From positions 1 through 44,942 of the forward strand of contig JAQGMI010000100.1 of the NCBI GenBank assembly GCA_028292435.1: DNA of 44,942 bases, written 5' to 3'. A program made the position numbers and the translations under genes. A model generated the notes under the pieces. It saw nothing but the letters and a program-made list of their open reading frames with translations, made no database searches and was not told where the DNA came from. Position 1 is the first letter of the stretch; each line of letters starts with the position of its first letter. This stretch comes from Betaproteobacteria bacterium (GTDB lineage Bacteria; Pseudomonadota; Gammaproteobacteria; Burkholderiales; SG8-41). Below, one piece after another: positions 35,716 through 42,682 of this stretch.

Positions 35716-36822
35716 TTAGGCGACCGCATATTTTTTGATGATGTCGCGGTTGAACTTGAGTCCGAGGCCGGGCTTGTCCGGCACGACCAGGTCGCCTTTC
35801 TCCATCGCCGGAATTTCTTCCCATAGTGGAATCGACCACGCGATGTACTCGACGGTGAGCCCGTTGGGGATACCGGCGATCAGGTGCACGTGCAGTTCGG
35901 GCAGCACGTGGCTCACGACCGGCACGTTGAACGCTTCGGCCATGCCCGCGATCTTCAGCCACGGCGTAATACCGCCCGCGCGCATCAAATCGATCATCGC
36001 GATATCGACCGAACGCGCTTCGAGCATGTGGCGAAACGGCACGATGCCGTATGTGTATTCGCCGCCGGCAACCGGTGTTGAGAGTGCTTCGGCCACACGC
36101 GCAAGGCCGTCGAAGTCGTCGTGCGCCGTCACATCTTCAATCCAGTACAGATGCACGTCTTCGATGCGCTTGCCGATGTCGATGGCCTGATGCACGCTCC
36201 AGTTCTGGTTGATGTCGCACATCAGATCGATGTCCGGTCCGATCGCTTCGCGGATCAGGCGCGCGCGCTCGACTTCGCGCAGCGGATTGGTATTGCCGGG
36301 AATCGCCAGCTGCATCTTCATCTGGCGAAACCCTTTCTCGACGAGTTTCGGCGCCGCTTTCACGCAATGATCGTTGGTGTAGCCGCGCATCAGCGCGCCG
36401 CTCGCGTAAGTGACCACGCGATCGCGATGGCCGCCGACCAGTTTCGCCAGTGACAGATTCGTGGCTTTGCCCTTGATATCCCATAAAGCGATATCGATTG
36501 CCGCGAGCGCATGCGCGAAGACGCCGCCCGGTCCGAGGTTGCCGTTCAGCGTGCGCAGCTTTCCGGTCACCGCTTCGATGCGCAGCGGATCCATGCCGAT
36601 CACGATTGCCGCGAGCTGCTCGACCATGCTGGTGAGCGATGCGATCACTGGCCCGCCGTAGAAGCCGCCATAATAAGTAAGGCCGATGCCTTCGATCCCG
36701 TCGTCGGTGCCCAGCGTGAGCGTCACGATGTCGCGCGATGCGCCGTGCGCAACGGGGCCTCCTGCGAGCGGTTCGACGGCGGGCAGGCGAATAGTCTGAA
36801 CTTTGGCGTGGGTGATCTTCAT
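35716..36822 (-). CDS. Mandelate racemase/muconate-lactonizing enzyme family protein
   Basis: A 368-residue enolase-superfamily enzyme with an N-terminal capping domain (1-120) and a TIM barrel. Metal ligands are D203 (LMCDINQNW), E229 (YWIEDV) and E255 (VAGGEYTYG); the catalytic His-Asp pair is H305 (VVSHVLPELH) with D278 (AMIDLMRAGG), and E325 matches the mandelate racemase glutamate. The first lysine of the KxK motif is present (K169), but the second, normally the base, is Gln (Q171) in RQMKMQLAIPG. It therefore probably acts through His-Asp alone, perhaps as a sugar-acid dehydratase. GAGGA four bases upstream supports the ATG at 36822. The MFS transporter gene follows. Confidence 0.88.
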   Translation of the reverse strand: MKITHAKVQTIRLPAVEPLAGGPVAHGASRDIVTLTLGTDDGIEGIGLTYYGGFYGGPVIASLTSMVEQLAAIVIGMDPLRIEAVTGKLRTLNGNLGPGGVFAHALAAIDIALWDIKGKATNLSLAKLVGGHRDRVVTYASGALMRGYTNDHCVKAAPKLVEKGFRQMKMQLAIPGNTNPLREVERARLIREAIGPDIDLMCDINQNWSVHQAIDIGKRIEDVHLYWIEDVTAHDDFDGLARVAEALSTPVAGGEYTYGIVPFRHMLEARSVDIAMIDLMRAGGITPWLKIAGMAEAFNVPVVSHVLPELHVHLIAGIPNGLTVEYIAWSIPLWEEIPAMEKGDLVVPDKPGLGLKFNRDIIKKYAVA

Positions 36823-36974
36823 TGCGTCCTCGTTGAAGTGAAATTCACAGCATGGAGCGGGATTGCTTGAGAGAGGCGGCGGGCGCACACTATTGCAGCG
36901 CCCGGCTTAGGGGCGGGAAATCCGCAACGCCGTTTAATTCTTGTTGCAGCGATTATCGGAAACCAGACAAGCTC

Positions 36975-37322
36975 GTGTCAACGAAAACGCTTATCGCAGT
37001 CCTTGTATTCCTCACGCTGTGCGCGGGCTGGTGGTATCGCGACTCGGCGCCGATGCGCAGTGTCCAGGCAGCCGTCAAGGACGCGCTGCCTGATAACAGC
37101 TATACAACGACGAAAAAGAACGGCGACAAAGCCGCCGTCAAAAGCGAGAAGCCGAAAGAAGCGCATTCGCTCAAGAAATGCGTTTCGGACAATGGCACCA
37201 TTTATACCGATGAAAAATGCCCGGGCGGCAGCCGCGAGGCGCCGATCAGTGAAGGCAATGTGACGGTAGTGCCGGGGCAGCGTCCCGCTGCGAAGGCGAA
37301 GAGCGAAGAAAAAGCGAAATAG
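36975..37322 (+). CDS. Small DUF4124-like envelope protein
   Basis: A 115-residue protein with an N-terminal hydrophobic anchor or signal (LIAVLVFLTLCAGWWY), a lysine-rich linker, and a short domain with KKCVSDNGTIYTDEKCPGG, typical of DUF4124 with its two cysteines. The tail is rich in Ala, Lys and Glu. I chose GTG at 36975 as start since it puts the hydrophobic segment at the N-terminus; the open frame runs further up to 36852, and no clear Shine-Dalgarno decides it. It is divergent from the enolase-superfamily gene and convergent with an SDR gene. The function is unknown; such proteins face the periplasm. Confidence 0.72.
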   Translation: MSTKTLIAVLVFLTLCAGWWYRDSAPMRSVQAAVKDALPDNSYTTTKKNGDKAAVKSEKPKEAHSLKKCVSDNGTIYTDEKCPGGSREAPISEGNVTVVPGQRPAAKAKSEEKAK

Positions 37323-37354
37323 GCAAGGCGGAAATCCGTCGTCTCAATTCCTTG

Positions 37355-38128
37355 TCAAAACATCATCTGCCCGCCGTTGATCTGAATCGACTGGCCGGTC
37401 AGAAAGCTCGCGTTCGGCCCTGCTAAAAAGCGCACCACGCTTGCAATTTCTTCCGCTTCGCCATAACGCCCGAGCGGAATGTTGGTCGGCGCAGGACGCG
37501 GCGCGCGTCCCGGCGCACGCGTGGTGTTCATCGTTCCGGGTGCGATGCAGTTCGCGCGAATATTGCGATCGCCGAATTCGCGCGCGATACCGCGGGTGAA
37601 GCCAACCAGGCCATGCTTCGCGACAGACCCGTTAATGCGGTGCTTGGCGCCGGACAACGACTGCATGCCGCCCAGCGTAATAATCGCGCCGCCGCCGTTC
37701 TCAAGCATCGAGGGAATACAGGCCTGTGCGCAATAGAACGCGCCGTCGAGCGTGATGCCGAGCGGCAGCCGCCAGTCGTCGTAGGTGAGTTCGAGAAAAG
37801 GCTTCTCGGAACGAACCGCTGCATTGAGCACGAGAATGTCGATGCGGCCGAAGCGCTTCAATATTGCGTCCGTCATCGTCTTGACGTCGGCTGCCTTGCC
37901 GATATCGGCGACATACAATTCGGATTGTCCGCCGGCCGCCTGAATCTCCTGCGCAACTTTCAGCGCGTCTTCTTTTGAGGAGCGCGTGTTGACTGCAACG
38001 GCGGCTCCGCCGGCCGCGAGCGCGAGCGCGGTGGCGCGACCGATATTTTTTGCGGCGCCGGTGACGAGCGCGACCTTACCTGCGAGCTCACTGCCTTTTA
38101 CGAATGCACCTTCTGTGCTGACTGCCAT
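37355..38128 (-). CDS. Short-chain dehydrogenase/reductase-like protein lacking the catalytic Tyr
   Basis: A 257-residue SDR fold with the cofactor loop TGAAKNIGRATAL (about 24-35), VNTRSS, VADIG and LNAAV (about 101-105). The active-site lysine K171 is kept in INGSVAKHGLVGFTRG, but the position four before it, normally Tyr, is G167. It ends TGQSIQINGGQMMF. The start at 38128 is supported by GGGAG five bases before the ATG. The gene stands alone, divergent from a Bug receptor. It resembles the SDR at 21297-22046 in the cofactor loop and shares its odd active site, so the two may be related paralogues. Confidence 0.86.
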   Translation of the reverse strand: MAVSTEGAFVKGSELAGKVALVTGAAKNIGRATALALAAGGAAVAVNTRSSKEDALKVAQEIQAAGGQSELYVADIGKAADVKTMTDAILKRFGRIDILVLNAAVRSEKPFLELTYDDWRLPLGITLDGAFYCAQACIPSMLENGGGAIITLGGMQSLSGAKHRINGSVAKHGLVGFTRGIAREFGDRNIRANCIAPGTMNTTRAPGRAPRPAPTNIPLGRYGEAEEIASVVRFLAGPNASFLTGQSIQINGGQMMF

Positions 38129-38252
38129 AACGTCTCCCGTGAAATTTGAATCCTGGTTCAAGGATAGCCGATTGCCGGCGCCTGCGTGATGAGGCGTCGC
38201 CGTGTGTATTGAGTTACCATGCGAAAAAATTTATTTCAGCAACGGAGCCAGG

Positions 38253-39224
38253 ATGAAAAAAGTTTTGCGCAGTGCCGGTGCACTGCTTGTACTGTTGGCA
38301 TTGCCTCTCATTGCGTGCGCGCAGGGCTATCCGGATAAGCCGATCCGCGTGATCGTGCCGGTTCCCGCGGGCGGGACGCCCGACGTCGTCGCGCGCATGG
38401 TCGCGCCGGGACTCTCGAATCTGCTCGGTCAACAGCTCGTGATCGACAATCGAGGCGGCGCCGGTGGTTTGATCGGCGGCGAGATGGCGGCGAAGGCGGT
38501 GCCCGACGGTTACACGCTCTTTTTCAGCAGCCCCGGCGCGCTCACGATTCTGCCGCATCTGCAGAAGCACGTTAATTACGACACGCTGCGCGATTTCGCG
38601 CCGATCAGTCTCGTGTCGGTGGGACCATTTTTGCTCATTACGCATCCGTCAGTACCGGCGAAAAGCGTCAAGGAACTGCTTGCACTCGCCAAGGCGGAGC
38701 CGGGCAAACTCAATTACGCATCGGCCGGCAACGGCGCCGCGAATCATCTTGCGATGGAACTCTTTAAAAGCATGGCAAACGTCAATCTCACGCATGTTCC
38801 CTACAAGGGCGCGCCGCAGGCGGTCACCGATCTGATCGGCGGCAGCGTCAACCTGATGTTCAATTCGATTCCGCCGGCGATTCAGCACATCAAGGCGGGC
38901 CGTCTGCGCATGCTCGCGGTTTCGAGCGCCAAGCGTTCGCCGCAGTTGCCCGACGTGCCGACGGTCAGCGAAGCAGGTGTGCCGGGTTATGAGTCCATCA
39001 CCTGGTTCGGCCTGCTCGCGCCGGCCAAAACGCCGGCGGCCATCCAGGCGCGCTTGCATCGCGAGATCGTCAAGGTCGTGCATACGCCGGAAATGAAGTC
39101 GCAGCTCGAAACCCAGGGCTATGATGCCGTCGGCGGCGGTCCCGCGGAATTCGCCGCGTTCATTCGCGCGGAGTCGGAGAAATACGCGAAAGTCGTTAAA
39201 CTGTCAGGCGCCAAAGTCGACTGA
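38253..39224 (+). CDS. Bug-family periplasmic solute receptor (TctC type)
   Basis: A 323-residue secreted receptor. The start at 38253 follows GGAGCCAGG and gives a clean signal peptide (MKKVLRSAGALLVLLALPL, cleavage near ACAQ). The mature protein opens GYPDKPIRVIVPVPAGGTPD. Landmarks are VPDGYTLFFSSPGALTI, HVPYKGAPQAVTDLIGGSV and PDVPTVSEAGVPGYESITW. It is followed, 66 bp on, by a D-2-hydroxyacid dehydrogenase and then a CocE-type hydrolase. The same association of Bug receptor, D-2-hydroxyacid dehydrogenase and hydrolase occurs at 15215-18407, suggesting related pathways. Confidence 0.92.
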   Translation: MKKVLRSAGALLVLLALPLIACAQGYPDKPIRVIVPVPAGGTPDVVARMVAPGLSNLLGQQLVIDNRGGAGGLIGGEMAAKAVPDGYTLFFSSPGALTILPHLQKHVNYDTLRDFAPISLVSVGPFLLITHPSVPAKSVKELLALAKAEPGKLNYASAGNGAANHLAMELFKSMANVNLTHVPYKGAPQAVTDLIGGSVNLMFNSIPPAIQHIKAGRLRMLAVSSAKRSPQLPDVPTVSEAGVPGYESITWFGLLAPAKTPAAIQARLHREIVKVVHTPEMKSQLETQGYDAVGGGPAEFAAFIRAESEKYAKVVKLSGAKVD

Positions 39225-39290
39225 TCTTTCCTCGCGACCGCGCCGTCTCTGATCGTTCGCACTTCCACTATTACTTCGAACCAAGATCCC

Positions 39291-40268
39291 ATGCCGCAAC
39301 CGATCGTGCTCGTGACGTCGGACAAATTGTCCGATGCCGCGCAGCGAATACTGCAGGATGCCGGCGCCGCCGTTACTTACGTGACCGGCGCGATTACCGA
39401 AGCGACGCTGCTGCCGATATTCGCCGCCGCTGAAATCAACGCAATTTTGCTCCGTGGCTCGCCGCCGCTGACGCGGCGCGTGCTTGAAGCGGCGACCCAT
39501 CTCAAAATCATCGCCAAGCACGGCGTCGGTGTCGATAGTGTCGATATTGAAGCCGCGACTGAGCACGGCATTGTGGTCGTGACCGCGGGCGATGCAAATG
39601 CCGACGCGGTTGCCGAGCAGTCGATCATGTTCATGCTGGCACTCGCACGCCGGCTGCCGCTCTTTCAGCGCACCTTGCGCGAGGGCAAGTGGGAAAAGGG
39701 CAGCACGGTGGGACGCGAGTTTCGCGGCCGCACCGTCGGCATCGTCGGCTATGGTCAGATCGGCAGTCGCACGGCGCGCATGGCGCGTGCGCTTGGCGCA
39801 AACGTGGTGCTCTATTCGCGCTCGCGCATTGCCGACACGGGCGGCATGGAAGTTGAAACGAATTTCGACAGCCTGCTCGCGCGCGTCGATATCCTGAGCC
39901 TGCATTGCCCGCTGACCGACAAGACACGCCGCATGCTCGGCGACCGCGAGCTGCGCATGATGAAGCCGACGGCACTCGTGATCAACACCTCGCGTGGGCA
40001 GGTCATCGACGAGCCGGCGTTGATCGATGCATTGCAGGACGGGCGCCTGGCCGGCGCGGGACTCGATACCTTCGCGCAGGAACCGCCGGATCCGAAGAAT
40101 CCGCTGATTTTCATGGATAACGTGCTGTGCACGCCGCACGTCTCGGTGCTCACCGCTGAAGCGATGAACCGCATGGGCACGGCCGCCGCAACCAATATTG
40201 TCGGCTACATCGAGAGCGGCGAATGCAATACGGCGAATGTCGTCAATCCGGCGGCTTTGAAGCGCTGA
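39291..40268 (+). CDS. D-isomer-specific 2-hydroxyacid dehydrogenase
   Basis: A 325-residue NAD-dependent dehydrogenase related to phosphoglycerate dehydrogenase. The Rossmann motif is GIVGYGQIGSRTA (about 150). Catalytic residues are visible: Arg in NTSRGQVIDEPAL, Glu in AQEPPDPKNPL and His in CTPHVSVLT. The segment KHGVGVDSVDIEAA is typical of the substrate side. It differs from the dehydrogenase at 17424-18407, which has GRQARH in the nucleotide loop, so the two are distant paralogues. It is followed 23 bp later by the CocE hydrolase. It probably reduces or oxidises a hydroxyacid; the exact substrate is unknown. Confidence 0.88.
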   Translation: MPQPIVLVTSDKLSDAAQRILQDAGAAVTYVTGAITEATLLPIFAAAEINAILLRGSPPLTRRVLEAATHLKIIAKHGVGVDSVDIEAATEHGIVVVTAGDANADAVAEQSIMFMLALARRLPLFQRTLREGKWEKGSTVGREFRGRTVGIVGYGQIGSRTARMARALGANVVLYSRSRIADTGGMEVETNFDSLLARVDILSLHCPLTDKTRRMLGDRELRMMKPTALVINTSRGQVIDEPALIDALQDGRLAGAGLDTFAQEPPDPKNPLIFMDNVLCTPHVSVLTAEAMNRMGTAAATNIVGYIESGECNTANVVNPAALKR

Positions 40269-40291
40269 CTGTTTGAACAGGAACCGCAGCA

Positions 40292-42034
40292 ATGAGCGAA
40301 TATAAAAGCGAAGTCCGCGACGGCATGCGCATCGATTGGGATGTGCCGATCGCGATGGATGATGGCATTGTGTTGCGCGCAGACGTGTTCCGGCCGGTTG
40401 AACCGGGCAAATATCCGGCGCTCGTGAGTTACGGGCCGTACGGCAAAGGTCTCGCGTTCCAGGAAGGCTACAAGACCGCGTGGGACATCATGTTCCGCGA
40501 AAACCCCGATGCGGTTGCCGGCTCGACCAACAAGTATCAAAGCTGGGAAGTCGTCGATCCCGAGAAATGGGTTCCGCACGGTTACGTGTGCGTGCGCGTC
40601 GACTCGCGCGGCGCCGGACGTTCGCCGGGTTATCTTTGCCACAATGGCGCGCGCGAGAACAACGATTTTCACGACTGCATCGAATGGACCGGCACGCAAT
40701 CGTGGTGCAACGGAAAAGTCGGCCTCAACGGGATTTCTTATTACGCGTCGAGCCAGTGGCGCGCCGCCGCCACGCAGCCGCCGCACCTCGCAGCAATCTG
40801 CGTGTGGGAAGGCTGGGTCGATAACTATCGCGACTCCGCGCGGCATGGCGGCATCATCTGCGTGTTTCGCAAGAATTGGCAGGAGATGCAGGTCAAAACC
40901 GTGCAGCACGGCGTGGGCGAGCGCGGTGCCAAAAGCCGCATCACCGGCGAACTCGTGTGCGGCCCTGAGACGTTGAGCGAAGAGGAACTCGCGCAGAACC
41001 GCGAAAACATGTGGGGCGCCTTCCTGGCGCGACCGCTCGATGACGATTACTACCAAGAGCGCAGCGGCGATCTCGCGAAAGTGAAAGTACCACTGCTGTC
41101 CGCGGCCAACTGGGGCGGTCAGGGACTGCATCCGCGCGGCAACTTCGAAGGGTATACGCGCGCCGCGTCGAAGGAAAAATGGCTCGAAGTGCACGGCGGT
41201 TCGCACTGGGCGCCGTTTTACACCGATTACGGCATCAAGCTTCAAAAGCGTTTTTTCGATTTCTTTCTCAAGGGCGAGCAGAACGGCTGGGACAAGCAAC
41301 CCAAAGTGCTGCTGCAGGTGCGCCATCCCGGCGAAAAATTCGTCGAGCGCGCCGAGAACGAATGGCCGCTCGCGCGCACGCAGTGGACCAACTTCTATCT
41401 CGATCCGAAGAATAAACGCCTGTCGCCGACGCCGGTCACGACCGACGAATCGATCACGTACGAAACCATGGGTGACGGCGTCGCGTTTTCAACGCCTCCG
41501 ATGGAGCAGGATACCGAAATCACCGGGCCGTCAGCGCTGAAGCTGTTCATTTCGTCGGCTACTTCGAATGCGGACATCTTCGCGGTCATCGGCGTCTACG
41601 ACCCGCAAGGCCAGGAAGTCGTGTTCCAGGGCGCGCTCGATCCGCATACGCCGGTCGCGCAAGGCTGGCTGCGTGCCTCCCATCGCAAGCTCGATCCGAA
41701 ATTGACGCTGCCGCACCGGCCTTATCATGCGCACGACGAAGACCAGCCGCTGAAACCGGGCGAAGTTTACGAGCTCGATGTCGAGATCTGGCCGACCTGT
41801 ATTGTCGTGCCCAAGGGTTATCGCCTCGTGGTGACGGTGCGCGGAAAGGATTACATCTACGCCGGGGAAGCTGCGACGCTCTCCAACATGAAAAACCCGA
41901 TGCGCGGCTGCGGCCCGTTCGAGCACGACGACCCGACCGACCGGCCGCCGGCGATTTTCGATACCCAAGTGACGTTGCATTTTGGTGCAAAGCGGCGGGC
42001 TGCACTGTTATTGCCGGTTATTCCATCGAAATAA
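40292..42034 (+). CDS. CocE/NonD-family (X-Pro dipeptidyl-peptidase-like) hydrolase
   Basis: A 580-residue serine hydrolase with the S15/CocE layout: an alpha/beta core (about 20-330) and a C-terminal jelly-roll beta domain (about 345-570). The nucleophile is S149 in GLNGISYYAS; the catalytic His is probably in HGGSHWAPFY. Early residues GMRIDWDVPIAMDDGIVLRAD open the fold. No signal peptide is seen, so it should be cytosolic. In the family substrates are esters (cocaine esterase), beta-lactam acyl esters or X-Pro peptides. It may free an acid that the neighbouring dehydrogenase then oxidises. Confidence 0.9.
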   Translation: MSEYKSEVRDGMRIDWDVPIAMDDGIVLRADVFRPVEPGKYPALVSYGPYGKGLAFQEGYKTAWDIMFRENPDAVAGSTNKYQSWEVVDPEKWVPHGYVCVRVDSRGAGRSPGYLCHNGARENNDFHDCIEWTGTQSWCNGKVGLNGISYYASSQWRAAATQPPHLAAICVWEGWVDNYRDSARHGGIICVFRKNWQEMQVKTVQHGVGERGAKSRITGELVCGPETLSEEELAQNRENMWGAFLARPLDDDYYQERSGDLAKVKVPLLSAANWGGQGLHPRGNFEGYTRAASKEKWLEVHGGSHWAPFYTDYGIKLQKRFFDFFLKGEQNGWDKQPKVLLQVRHPGEKFVERAENEWPLARTQWTNFYLDPKNKRLSPTPVTTDESITYETMGDGVAFSTPPMEQDTEITGPSALKLFISSATSNADIFAVIGVYDPQGQEVVFQGALDPHTPVAQGWLRASHRKLDPKLTLPHRPYHAHDEDQPLKPGEVYELDVEIWPTCIVVPKGYRLVVTVRGKDYIYAGEAATLSNMKNPMRGCGPFEHDDPTDRPPAIFDTQVTLHFGAKRRAALLLPVIPSK

Positions 42035-42185
42035 AAAACAACCCGGTGAAATAGCGCCTCCGGGGTAAATGCGCTAAGCTAGAAATCAGCTGGAGCAGGC
42101 CCGTGCAACCCGCACGCGGCATGCCCGCGTTCAGCGAAAAATCTCGCAGGTCAAATCGCCGTCAAGGCAAGTCGTGGAGGATGAA

Positions 42186-42671
42186 ATGGCAAAGCTCAAC
42201 ATCAATGGCAAGGTACGTGACGTCAACGTGGAGCCGGATACGCCGCTCTTGTGGGCGATTCGCGAACAGGTTGGTCTTACCGGAACGAAATATGGCTGTG
42301 GTGTCGCTCAGTGCGGCGCCTGCACGGTCCACATCAACGGCGAAGTGCGGCGCTCGTGTTCCGTCCCCGTTAACAGCGTAAAGGCCGGCGACAAGATCGT
42401 CACGATCGAAGGCCTGTCGAAGAAGCGTTCGCATCCCGTGCAGCAGGCATGGATCGAAGTCGACGTGCCGCAATGCGGTTACTGCCAGTCCGGCCAGATC
42501 ATGGCGGCGGCGGCGCTGATCAAGAAAAATCCGAATCCGAGCGACAAGGACATCGACGAAGCGATGACCAACATCTGCCGCTGCGGCACTTACCAGCGTG
42601 TTCGCGCCGGCGTGCATAAGGCGGCGCAGCTCGCCGCCGGCGGCGCCAAAGCCAAAACCAAAGCAGCGTGA
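42186..42671 (+). CDS. Mo-hydroxylase (2Fe-2S) small subunit, IorA-like
   Basis: A 161-residue iron-sulfur subunit of the xanthine oxidase family. The plant-ferredoxin-type cluster uses C38, C43, C46 and C58 (YGCGVAQCGACTV, RRSC); the helical cluster uses C97, C100, C131 and C133 (QCGYCQSGQ, ICRCGTYQR). The ATG at 42186 is preceded by GGAGG at 42176-42180; an in-frame GTG at 42174 would overlap that site. The tail is rich in Ala, Gly and Lys. It has no signal peptide and should be exported with its Tat-signal partner, encoded 11 bp downstream. It transfers electrons from the Mo centre to an external acceptor. Confidence 0.93.
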   Translation: MAKLNINGKVRDVNVEPDTPLLWAIREQVGLTGTKYGCGVAQCGACTVHINGEVRRSCSVPVNSVKAGDKIVTIEGLSKKRSHPVQQAWIEVDVPQCGYCQSGQIMAAAALIKKNPNPSDKDIDEAMTNICRCGTYQRVRAGVHKAAQLAAGGAKAKTKAA

Positions 42672-42682
42672 GGAGAACGATC

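Noticed and set aside
38146..38161. Short inverted repeat TTGAA-N6-TTCAA in the SDR/Bug divergent gap
   Set aside because: Five-base arms are expected by chance at this scale, and no regulator gene is adjacent to support an operator.
38209..38237. Possible sigma-70 promoter before the Bug gene (TTGAGT, 17 bases, TATTTC)
   Set aside because: The -10 match is poor and transcription would begin only about nine bases before the ATG, on top of the ribosome binding site.
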